A DNA stretch of 61,106 nucleotides, from NCBI GenBank assembly GCA_022394755.1, contig JAGFCA010000122.1:1-61106 (forward strand), given 5' to 3'. Below the pieces are notes generated by a model, which worked only from the letters and a program-made list of their open reading frames with translations, did not search any database and was not told the DNA's origin. Positions within the stretch are counted from its first letter, which is position 1. Each line of letters starts with the position of its first letter. Shown here piece after piece: positions 46,831 through 54,068 of this stretch. A program made the position numbers and the translations under genes. The stretch comes from Candidatus Poribacteria bacterium. GTDB lineage: Bacteria > Poribacteria > WGA-4E > WGA-3G.

Positions 46831-46870
46831 ATTAAAAAAACAGGGAAATACATCCTGTATTCCCCTGTTT
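46831..46870 (-). terminator. Rho-independent terminator of the WD40/HhH/MORN unit
   Basis: A 15-bp stem (AAACAGGGGAATACA with TGTATTTCCCTGTTT, one G-T pair, 3-nt loop) followed on the minus strand by seven T and an A/T run is a classical intrinsic terminator. It lies 35 bp past the stop of the second MORN-zinc gene. Confidence 0.85.
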
Positions 46871-46904
46871 AAATATATTGTAATGATGCTATAGTACAGT
46901 TATA

Positions 46905-47369
46905 TTAGCCAAGTTCTGTACCACACTGTGGACATTCATCACCCCATGTTGACCTTCTTCCTTCTCCACAACCGTGACATTCACCAAACGGATGTTCATC
47001 AGGTTTTGCACGTGCTCCACCTTTTTTATATGTAATGATACGCCAAACTGTTTCGCCATCCTCTTCCCAACAGTGCCATACACCTTCTTTCCTACCATCG
47101 GAAGATGTTCCATCATGTATTTTATACGGACCACCCCATTTACGGTTACCATTTTCATGGAAGCAGATGTATTCCCCCTCGAACTTATCTTCGCGGAAAA
47201 AGCCTTCACTTGCGGTATTTCCATTTTTGTGGTATTGAATCCATCGACCATCCTTTTTGCCGTTAACGTAATTTCCTTCACTCCGTTTTAATCCGCTTGC
47301 ATAATAGGTAATCCAATAACCATGTTTCTTACCATTTACCATTTCGCCTGTATCTTTGTTGCTTGCCAT
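46905..47369 (-). CDS. YwqK/MORN-type repeat protein with C-terminal zinc ribbon (copy B)
   Basis: The 154-aa protein has four to five short YwqK/MORN-type repeats of the pattern NGKKHGYWITYYASGLKRSEGNY, NGKKDGRWIQYHKNGN, and so on, to about residue 110. A zinc ribbon follows: CHGC near 133-136 and CPQC near 148-151. MORN/YwqK repeats occur in phosphoinositide-binding proteins and in some antitoxin-type proteins; the function here is unknown. The start at 47369 follows GAGGTG; an upstream GTG would add 4 residues. It is the last gene of the unit and is a paralog of the gene 43 bp upstream. A short ORF in the other frame of the same region is a shadow. Confidence 0.82.
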   Translation of the reverse strand: MASNKDTGEMVNGKKHGYWITYYASGLKRSEGNYVNGKKDGRWIQYHKNGNTASEGFFREDKFEGEYICFHENGNRKWGGPYKIHDGTSSDGRKEGVWHCWEEDGETVWRIITYKKGGARAKPDEHPFGECHGCGEGRRSTWGDECPQCGTELG

Positions 47370-47412
47370 TATATTAATCACCTCTTTGTTTAATCAAAAT
47401 CATCTATAGGTT

Positions 47413-47886
47413 TTAGTATAATTCATCAATCTCAGTACCACAGCGTGGACAACTATCTTCCCATGTAATTCGTTTTGGGTCACCACACACATCACATTTT
47501 CCAAGTGGATATTCATCAGGTTTTGCGCGACTTCCACCCCGTTTATAGGTTACGATTAACCAGACAGTTTCTCCATCATCTTCATAATTGAACCATACAC
47601 CTTCTTTTTTCCCATCGTATGATTTACCTACATGTTGAGGATAGGTCCCTTTAGATCTTAAATTCCCATTTTCGTAATATGTGATACAATCACCCTCATG
47701 CTTTCCATTGCGGAAAGATGCTTCACCGGACTTACTTCCGTTTTTATAGTAGTTTATCCAAAGACCATCTTTGTCACCGTTCACATAGTTGCCTTCACTA
47801 CGCTTTATTCCACTGGCATAATAGGTAATCCAATAACCATGTTTCTTACCATTAACCATCTCTCCGGTATCTTTGTTACTTGGCAT
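47413..47886 (-). CDS. YwqK/MORN-type repeat protein with C-terminal zinc ribbon (copy A)
   Basis: This 157-aa paralog of copy B has the same order: repeats such as HGYWITYYASGIKRSEGNY and DGLWINYYKNGSK, then DGETVWLIVTYKRGGSRAKPDEYP and a zinc ribbon CDVC and CPRC near 135-150. The first 75 bases of the two genes are almost identical, while the middle parts differ much more, so the 5' part may be under gene conversion or stronger constraint. It lies 20 bp downstream of the HhH gene. Joining MORN-type repeats to a zinc ribbon is not an arrangement I know. Confidence 0.82.
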   Translation of the reverse strand: MPSNKDTGEMVNGKKHGYWITYYASGIKRSEGNYVNGDKDGLWINYYKNGSKSGEASFRNGKHEGDCITYYENGNLRSKGTYPQHVGKSYDGKKEGVWFNYEDDGETVWLIVTYKRGGSRAKPDEYPLGKCDVCGDPKRITWEDSCPRCGTEIDELY

Positions 47887-47906
47887 AATTCAATTTCCTT
47901 GTCAGT

Positions 47907-48389
47907 TTAGAGATGTTTATTTAGGTATTCGTCTAAATTCTGAATTGTCTTTTTCCCGATACCTTTCACACCTTCAAACTTACCCTCGTCTATTGCGGAT
48001 CGTAGAGCCGAAAGACTGTCGATTCCAAGTTCGTCATATAAGCGTTTTATTGTTTTAGCCCCAAGCCCAGGAACAGGGATTAGCTCTACTATAGTCTGTG
48101 GTATATCACTTGCATATTCATCCAACTTTGAACATGTACCTGTTTGAACATATTCAGTGATAATGGTTGCAACTATACCGCCAACTCCTTGTATCTCTTC
48201 TTCTAAGCGACCTTGTTCAACCAAATCTGCAACGGACTCCTCCATGCGAGAAATTGTATAGGCTAAACGTGGATATCGTCCAGCGTGTAGTTCAGGATAG
48301 TCTGCTACAATCAGTATTGTATGAAGTTCTATAAGTTTCTGTGCGATATCTTCGTTAGTAGGTCGTTCGTTGTTTGCTCTTTCGTCCAT
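47907..48389 (-). CDS. Standalone PolX-like helix-hairpin-helix protein (copy A)
   Basis: The 160-aa protein resembles the N-terminal 8-kDa and fingers-type region of family X DNA polymerases: an N-terminal helix pair, DLVEQGRLEEEIQGVGGIVATIITEY (first HhH) and IPVPGLGAKTIKRLYDELGI (second HhH) then GKFEGVKGIGKKTIQNL (third hairpin). HhH motifs bind DNA backbone. The nucleotidyltransferase palm and PHP domain of PolX are absent, so it is a DNA-binding protein without a visible enzyme. It lies 161 bp from its paralog, with a dispersed repeat between them, and 20 bp before the MORN-zinc genes. Confidence 0.85.
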   Translation of the reverse strand: MDERANNERPTNEDIAQKLIELHTILIVADYPELHAGRYPRLAYTISRMEESVADLVEQGRLEEEIQGVGGIVATIITEYVQTGTCSKLDEYASDIPQTIVELIPVPGLGAKTIKRLYDELGIDSLSALRSAIDEGKFEGVKGIGKKTIQNLDEYLNKHL

Positions 48390-48436
48390 CGGAATTACTC
48401 CTTTTAAATTTAGGTGAGTTTGATAAATCTGAAGAA

Positions 48437-48468
48437 AAGTCGGGAATCGGAGTTTCCTCCCACAGAAG
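48437..48468 (+). repeat. Dispersed hairpin repeat
   Basis: AAGTCGGGAATCGGAGTTTCC followed by TCCCACAGAAG is one copy of a repeat also at 57601 and 60826, and reversed at 28923. GGGAA can pair with TTTCC (one G-T pair) around the TCGGAG loop. It lies between the two HhH paralogs. Confidence 0.65.
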
Positions 48469-48550
48469 AGTTTTATGAAGACTTAATACCTTTGTTGACA
48501 AAACCTTACAAACCCTTTGTTTTCTGGAAGATTAACGGGACTCACGTTCT

Positions 48551-49057
48551 TTACAGATTTGCGTCAAGGTATTCCTCTATTTTCTCTAAAGTTTTCTTAC
48601 CGATTCCTTTGAACCCCTTTAGTTTTCCTTCATCAATTGCACTCCTGAGTGAAGCGAGGCTATCCACCTCAATATCTTCGTATAGTCGTTTGATGGTTTT
48701 TCCGCCAAGTCCTGGTATTGGCACAAGCTCTGCAACAGACTCAGGAATGTCCCCCGCATATTCTTTAATTTTCGCACAGGTTCCAGTTTGCAGATATTCA
48801 GTAATTATTGTAGCGACTATATCCCCCACGCCCCCAATTTCTTCAATCAACCGATCCTGCTCTACAAGATCTGCAACGGATTCTGAATGACGAGATATTA
48901 TATGTGCTAATCGGGGATACCGTGTGATGTGTCCTTCTGGATAGTCAATCATAATCAAATAGGTATAGAGTTCCTGTAATCTCAATGCGATTTCATCATT
49001 AACATGCCAACGTATGCGTCCTTTTTCATCCACATAAGATTCATTTTTACTATTCAT
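48551..49057 (-). CDS. Standalone PolX-like helix-hairpin-helix protein (copy B)
   Basis: This 168-aa paralog of the HhH protein at 47907 shares RYPRLA, ESVADLVEQ, IVATIITEY.QTGTC, PGLG.KTIKRLYE and LRSAIDEGK..G.KGIGKKT. Its N-terminus is about 8 residues longer. Both lack the polymerase palm. It starts within the last 8 bp of the WD40 gene, after AAGGTGG, so the two are translationally coupled. The gene order WD40, HhH, HhH, MORN, MORN suggests that both classes were duplicated within one operon. Confidence 0.85.
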   Translation of the reverse strand: MNSKNESYVDEKGRIRWHVNDEIALRLQELYTYLIMIDYPEGHITRYPRLAHIISRHSESVADLVEQDRLIEEIGGVGDIVATIITEYLQTGTCAKIKEYAGDIPESVAELVPIPGLGGKTIKRLYEDIEVDSLASLRSAIDEGKLKGFKGIGKKTLEKIEEYLDANL

Positions 49058-50201
49058 TTGAATTCCACCTTAATATCTGTATAGTTGTATCCCATAATGC
49101 AACTGCTAAATAGTTACCATTAGGTGAAAAGGCTAATGTTTGAATGCCGGTTGGATAGGTTTCCCAAATGACTGACTTGGTATCAAGTATCTTTGACGTA
49201 TGGTAGGGAATCCCCCACACTCGAAGATTCCCTTTCTCGTCGCCAGAAGCAAGGTAGTCGATATGAAGATAACCTTTCATCCTTAAGTTCTCAGTCCGGT
49301 CGTTTGAAGATAATTTTTGTTTGTTTGGTGCGAAAGCAAGTGCCCGGACCCAATATGCTTCAAACCCAGATTTGTTGAGAACTTGTCTACCAGTACGTAT
49401 TTCCCAAACGCGAATTCCTGATTTACCATTGAGTTGTGTGTCAACAGCAAGCATCATTCCGTAATCTGAAAAAACAAGGTTCCACACACCGAGTACTTCG
49501 CCAGTATCGAAAACACGGTAAGGTTTATCTTGAAGTTCCGACCAAATCTCAATAATCGTTCGATGTCCCTCACCATCTCGGTAAGTGCCTTCTGCTGTAG
49601 CGAGATAGCTATTTCCCTCTGCAATAGCGATACCGTTCCGCACAGGTAATTGTGTTTTGTAATCAAGAATTTTAGTAGTCTTTATTCCTGGCTTTATAGT
49701 CAATGACTTTATACCAGTAGCAATCCCAATGATTGAAAATCGCCATGCTTCAAATTCATTATCACCTTTTGTCAATGCTACAAGTCGGCCAGCATCTGGT
49801 GAATAACATCCACTCTCATACGGACCTCTTATTTCATATTTATTCTTTACTAACTGAATCTCTTTTCTGTTTGCAACGTCAATAACTGCAATTCCATCCG
49901 CTTTTGGGATTAAAAGATAATTCAATCTGGGAGAATAAGTAGACCACTGATCTTCTTCAACAGTACAAATCAGACGTTTCTGGAATGTATGCATATCCCA
50001 CTCAACAATGTTTCCATCCATTTGATGTGCAATTAACTTTGTGTTTTCTTCATTGAAAGTTAATCGACTTGCGACATCAGGGAGTAATCTATCAAGAGTA
50101 GGTTGCTGTTTTTCACCCAGTTGAAACTCGGTTTTTAACGTTACACCATGAACTTGAAAGGAGAATAGAAGAAGTATTAAAGAAATGTTGAAATATCTCA
50201 T
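49050..50201 (-). CDS. Exported WD40-type beta-propeller protein
   Basis: The 383-aa product has a signal peptide (about 1-20, SLILLLFSFQVHG). It then has WD40-like blades: DGNIVEWDM, GKSGIRVWEI, SGDEKGNLRVWGI and WDTTIQILRW, with GNYLAVAL and SPDAGRLVA strands. It is thus a periplasmic or secreted scaffold. The upstream TTG at 50228 would add 9 residues; ATG 50201 gives the proper signal peptide and follows immediately after the terminator of the Rieske unit. It is the first gene of the WD40/HhH/HhH/MORN/MORN unit, although the exported first product and DNA-binding second product are an odd combination. Confidence 0.82.
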   Translation of the reverse strand: MRYFNISLILLLFSFQVHGVTLKTEFQLGEKQQPTLDRLLPDVASRLTFNEENTKLIAHQMDGNIVEWDMHTFQKRLICTVEEDQWSTYSPRLNYLLIPKADGIAVIDVANRKEIQLVKNKYEIRGPYESGCYSPDAGRLVALTKGDNEFEAWRFSIIGIATGIKSLTIKPGIKTTKILDYKTQLPVRNGIAIAEGNSYLATAEGTYRDGEGHRTIIEIWSELQDKPYRVFDTGEVLGVWNLVFSDYGMMLAVDTQLNGKSGIRVWEIRTGRQVLNKSGFEAYWVRALAFAPNKQKLSSNDRTENLRMKGYLHIDYLASGDEKGNLRVWGIPYHTSKILDTKSVIWETYPTGIQTLAFSPNGNYLAVALWDTTIQILRWNSNE

Positions 50202-50204
50202 AGG

Positions 50205-50241
50205 ATAAAAAAGTAGGGCAAGAATCAACAGACCTTGCCCT
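50205..50241 (-). terminator. Terminator of the Rieske/ankyrin unit
   Basis: A 9-bp stem (TAGGGCAAG with CTTGCCCTA) with an 11-nt loop is followed on the minus strand by ACTTTTTTAT. It lies between the stop of the Rieske gene (50261) and the ATG of the WD40 gene (50201). Confidence 0.7.
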
Positions 50242-50260
50242 ATGATATTGGTTGATAATG

Positions 50261-52000
50261 TTACTCGTAAAGCTCCGTAGCAGTTTCGCCTTTAGCAAAG
50301 CGATGTGCGGTTTGAACAGCGGAATCGTTTCCAGAATTCCTCCGTACATCAGTTGCCCACCGTGCTAATCCGACAATCATCTGATTTCTGGCAGGATGGT
50401 CTTTACAGTAATGCCATTCTCTATCGACAATGTGAATTGTACTGAGAAGATCTCCACCGTTATCATCTTTTAAGATACATAATCCCATTTCAGCGAGTAG
50501 GCGTTCAGCGTTACATCCTGAGTTTAGATATTCGCGTGTCTGACGTCCGATTTCTTGAATACGTACCGATTCGATTCCATCAATAATTGCATCAAGAGCG
50601 ATATTTTCATCAAGAACTTTAGTGTTAGAACTTTCTCTTGCTTGTGAAATAGGTTGATGGCGAATGTTTAGCCATCGGTTTGAATAGAATCTCCAACCAC
50701 AGTGGAAGAGAGCTTTCGCAGCGACTTTAGTTCCACCGAAACGTAGGACTTTCCTGATGTTGGCAGCTGCTTCCATTTCTTCTTGTAGTTCCCACCAACC
50801 TGGACTCATATTTACAGGTGTTCTTGCCATTCTATCAGCAGATGTCATGACCATGGTAGTAGCAATTTTGTCAATTGACACACCTGCAATGAGAACATCT
50901 TTAATAGCATCAAAGATGGTATCAATGTCACCACTTACAAGATCAGCCGAAAGTTTATCTTCGTCGAATTCAACATCTGCATCAGGATTTTTCTCTTGAG
51001 GTAGATCATCGAAGATATGTTCAAGTTCTTCAGCTTTTTGAATGGCTTCTCTGAGCCGTTCACCGGGTCTACCGCGACCTTGACCAAGAATTTTCGCGCC
51101 GACATTACAGACCAATTCTCCTGTAATTTCCCAACCCCATTTTTCAAGAACTTCTGCCAAATGGCAAAGGTGAATTAGGTTTCCAGTGTGGCTAAGAAAA
51201 AACCATTGAGAAGCACAATCTAAGAAAAGTGGTATGAATTTGTCTTCATGTCCACCTAATTGTCTGGCGGTGATAAGACATTTTTCAATACCTTCCCATT
51301 CTTTATCTGCAGTAAACACTCTAACCCAATCTTCAAGTCTATCCCAGTCAACAGGTGGCGGTAAAGGTCTGCGTTTCGGACGATCATTATGTCCACCAGC
51401 GGCACTCCTTGCAGCCATCATCAATGGGATAAGTCTATCTTCCACATCATACATGTGTGCAACCTTAATCCCATGCATGAGCGTTGCTAAACGTCCACCA
51501 CCACCTTCAGATGTGGTAATGTGGCGTACCATGTGTTTAACCATAATCTCAAGAGTCTCATCTTCTGACACCCCTTTTGCTAACATAATGGCAATAGCCT
51601 TTGAAAGTGTCCATCCATCTTGTGAGAATAAGCCTTCTTTCAAAAGTAAGTAGTGTGCATCATCACGTTTTTTTCCACCACTCCCGATATCAACATAAAT
51701 ATCCCCATTACGAACTTCGACAGGGAATGTAGCAAGGTCATCACACCCACCGGTGAAACAACCACCACCTTCCATATCATAACTCCACCCATGCCAATCA
51801 CAAGCCAGTACACCTCTTTTTACGTGACCTCTAACTAACGGATACCCCATGTGAGGACACTGGTTGTCCGTTGCATAGATTGCCCCTTCATGGTGAAATA
51901 GGGCGATACTATTTCCTTCGACTCTAACCGCCTTCGGTTTACCATCTTCAACCTCGCTGGCGGCAGCGACTTTAACGAAATTTCCATTTTCTGATAACAC
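50261..52000 (-). CDS. Rieske domain fused to a large helical domain (copy 1)
   Basis: The 579-aa protein starts with a Rieske [2Fe-2S] domain (about 8-105) with ligands C48/H50 (CPHMGYP) and C67/H70 (CDWHGWSYD). About 470 residues of predominantly helical sequence follow, with repeated Leu/Ala-rich helices (WDRLEDWVRVFTADKEWEGIEKCL, KVAAKALFHCGWRFYSNRW), a pattern not seen in ring-hydroxylating oxygenases, which have a catalytic mononuclear-iron domain instead. The role may be electron transfer coupled to an unknown helical domain. It is the last gene of a unit with two ankyrin genes, and a close paralog (54069) begins the unit. No signal peptide. Confidence 0.85.
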   Translation of the reverse strand: MLSENGNFVKVAAASEVEDGKPKAVRVEGNSIALFHHEGAIYATDNQCPHMGYPLVRGHVKRGVLACDWHGWSYDMEGGGCFTGGCDDLATFPVEVRNGDIYVDIGSGGKKRDDAHYLLLKEGLFSQDGWTLSKAIAIMLAKGVSEDETLEIMVKHMVRHITTSEGGGGRLATLMHGIKVAHMYDVEDRLIPLMMAARSAAGGHNDRPKRRPLPPPVDWDRLEDWVRVFTADKEWEGIEKCLITARQLGGHEDKFIPLFLDCASQWFFLSHTGNLIHLCHLAEVLEKWGWEITGELVCNVGAKILGQGRGRPGERLREAIQKAEELEHIFDDLPQEKNPDADVEFDEDKLSADLVSGDIDTIFDAIKDVLIAGVSIDKIATTMVMTSADRMARTPVNMSPGWWELQEEMEAAANIRKVLRFGGTKVAAKALFHCGWRFYSNRWLNIRHQPISQARESSNTKVLDENIALDAIIDGIESVRIQEIGRQTREYLNSGCNAERLLAEMGLCILKDDNGGDLLSTIHIVDREWHYCKDHPARNQMIVGLARWATDVRRNSGNDSAVQTAHRFAKGETATELYE

Positions 52001-52134
52001 TTGATTTATCTCCTATTTTGTAAGAGTACTTTACTCTCACAGTTAACTAATTTCATAAAACATATATATTTATTATGTCTTGACTTAATTCGATTACAAC
52101 CAATAAACCTTAATGAAATATGACAATTTACACT

Positions 52135-52716
52135 TCAGGGGTTGATCCTTCTAAGTTTCTGATGCACCACTGCTAAGTAAATACGATATTGCCCCACTGT
52201 TTCCACTCTTAAGAGCGATTGCAAGAGGTGTTGGTTTAGATAATGTCGCCGATCATTGATATCTGCCCCGGCTTCAATTAGAATCTTTAATGTTTCAGCG
52301 TATTCTTCCGCTTGCCCTTCACCACATGAAGAACCACCAAACGCTGCTGCATGCACAGCGTCAAATGAGGTCGGATCAGCACCTTTAGCCAAGAGTAGAT
52401 TGATAGTTGATATTTGTGCATTATTTGCAGCCCAAGATAAAACCGATCTATACCAGTTTGCCCCACAGGCATTTATATCTGAACCATGCTCAATTAACTT
52501 CAGAACCAATTGATCCTTCCCATCATTAGCAGCGTAATGAAGTGCAGTACTTCCTTTGACAAAGGGTTGTCCTTGTTTATCAGGTCCCTCCCATGTTAAC
52601 TTAGCAATCTCAGGATGTGCTTCAACGATTGAAATTCCAAGTTCTTCCTCTTCATGTTTATATTTAGTAGAAAGTAATCTATAGAAAGGGGAATTCTCTT
52701 CGTAAAACATATTCAT
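52135..52716 (-). CDS. Ankyrin-repeat protein with frameshifted last repeat
   Basis: The 193-aa product has about four ankyrin repeats: GSTALHYAANDGKDQLVLKLIEHGSDI, SVLSWAANNAQISTINLLLAKGADP, and EYAETLKILIEAGADINDRR. After DINDRRHYL the reading frame turns into non-ankyrin sequence. In the -1 frame, the DNA reads PTPLAIALKSGNSGAISYLLSSG and stops at 52151-52153, which is a normal last repeat. One base appears lost near 52232-52245. Ankyrin repeats bind other proteins. It sits between the longer ankyrin gene and a Rieske gene, 59 bp after the former. Confidence 0.75.
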   Translation of the reverse strand: MNMFYEENSPFYRLLSTKYKHEEEELGISIVEAHPEIAKLTWEGPDKQGQPFVKGSTALHYAANDGKDQLVLKLIEHGSDINACGANWYRSVLSWAANNAQISTINLLLAKGADPTSFDAVHAAAFGGSSCGEGQAEEYAETLKILIEAGADINDRRHYLNQHLLQSLLRVETVGQYRIYLAVVHQKLRRINP

Positions 52717-52775
52717 TCCTATTACATTTTATTCAATGTAATGTAACTTGCTTTGCTATATGGGTTTATTACTTG

Positions 52776-54062
52776 TTACTGGAGATCTAAATTTGACAAG
52801 AAATCAGCAACAGTTTTCCGTTTTGCTTTCTTAGCATAATCAACTGGCGTTTTCCCATCATCATCTCGAATATTCAGATTCGCTCCATGCTTAAGCAACA
52901 ACTCAACCTGGTTTTTACCGACACCTTTCTGAGCAATGAAATGTAACGGTGTCTTTCCTTTGTCAGTAATTACATTTGGATCTGCACCGTTTGCTAAAAG
53001 GACCGCAATCCCATCGGTCAAACCACGTTGTGCCACCCAATGAAGTGGTGCCCACATTTCGCGTTTATGCTTTTGTATAGCATTTATATCTATACCTTTG
53101 GCAATGATATCTTTCAGCAATTTGTCAAAACGCTTTGGTCCCTGTCCAACAAGCACATACCAGTCTCGCAAATTGATTTGATAACCTAAATCAAATAATA
53201 GATCAACAATTTCCATCTGCTTAGATTGGAGTGCAACCTCGAGTAGGGGCATGGTAGGACCAATTTGGTAAACATAGACATGTCCGCCTGGAACACCATG
53301 TTCTGGAGTACCATTAGAATTGGACCGAATTGTGTTTTCGGATGGGATGATGAACCCTTCAGCAGCCTTCATATTAATCCGAAGTTTTAACAGTTCAGGA
53401 TTTTTTTGAAATTCCGCTTTTGCTTTTTCTACATCACCGATCACACAATAAATTACGGCATCTCCCTCTGCCCCATTATTAAGTAAATACTTACACACCT
53501 CAGGACGTCTTCGCATTGTCCATTGTGCTGCCGTACCATTATGGTCACGATCCCGTAGGTTAATATCAGCACCGTGCTGAAGTAGTAATTCAGCGATTCT
53601 TGGTGTAGCTGCGAAATGGAGTGGGGACATACCATCACACCCAGGAGCATTTACAACATCAGGATTCGACTGAATCAATTCTTGAAGTGTATCAACCATA
53701 TCTAACCCAGCAGCGGCATGTGCCTCGATAGTAGCTCCACGGTTAATTAGATATTCAGCGAAATCTTTATTGTATGCAAGCATAGACCCTGCAGCCTGTT
53801 GTAATGCTGAGGTTCCACCTGCCCACCAACTGCTTTTCGCATCAATATCAGCACCGGCATCAAGTAACACATCCACCAAAGGTTTATTGACCATTGAAGC
53901 TGCAAATACAATTGCGGGAGCATCAAAACTGAACCAAGGTTCATTGATATACTCACGCAGTTCCTTTTTATCAGCTAACAAAGATTTGACGCGGTTTGCA
54001 TCACCTTTATTTACAGCTTCAATGTATTCCTTACGAGGGACAAGTTGACCGTATTGGTTCAT
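52776..54062 (-). CDS. Ankyrin-repeat protein
   Basis: This 428-aa protein has about eight or more ankyrin repeats: PAIVFAASMVNKPLVDVLLDAGADIDAK, GMSPLHFAATPRIAELLLQHGADINLRD, APLHWVAQRGLTDGIAVLLANGADPNV and KTPLHFIAQKGVGKNQVELLLKHGANLN. No signal peptide or enzyme domain. It binds a partner protein, possibly the Rieske proteins it is encoded with: the start lies 6 bp after the stop of Rieske copy 2. Length and repeat order are normal for bacterial ankyrin proteins. Confidence 0.9.
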   Translation of the reverse strand: MNQYGQLVPRKEYIEAVNKGDANRVKSLLADKKELREYINEPWFSFDAPAIVFAASMVNKPLVDVLLDAGADIDAKSSWWAGGTSALQQAAGSMLAYNKDFAEYLINRGATIEAHAAAGLDMVDTLQELIQSNPDVVNAPGCDGMSPLHFAATPRIAELLLQHGADINLRDRDHNGTAAQWTMRRRPEVCKYLLNNGAEGDAVIYCVIGDVEKAKAEFQKNPELLKLRINMKAAEGFIIPSENTIRSNSNGTPEHGVPGGHVYVYQIGPTMPLLEVALQSKQMEIVDLLFDLGYQINLRDWYVLVGQGPKRFDKLLKDIIAKGIDINAIQKHKREMWAPLHWVAQRGLTDGIAVLLANGADPNVITDKGKTPLHFIAQKGVGKNQVELLLKHGANLNIRDDDGKTPVDYAKKAKRKTVADFLSNLDLQ

Positions 54063-54068
54063 TTGTAA

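Noticed and set aside
46889..47281. 130-codon ORF overlapping the MORN-zinc gene copy B
   Set aside because: It lies in another frame of the same strand and has a composition typical of a shadow; the MORN frame has the repeats and ribosome site.
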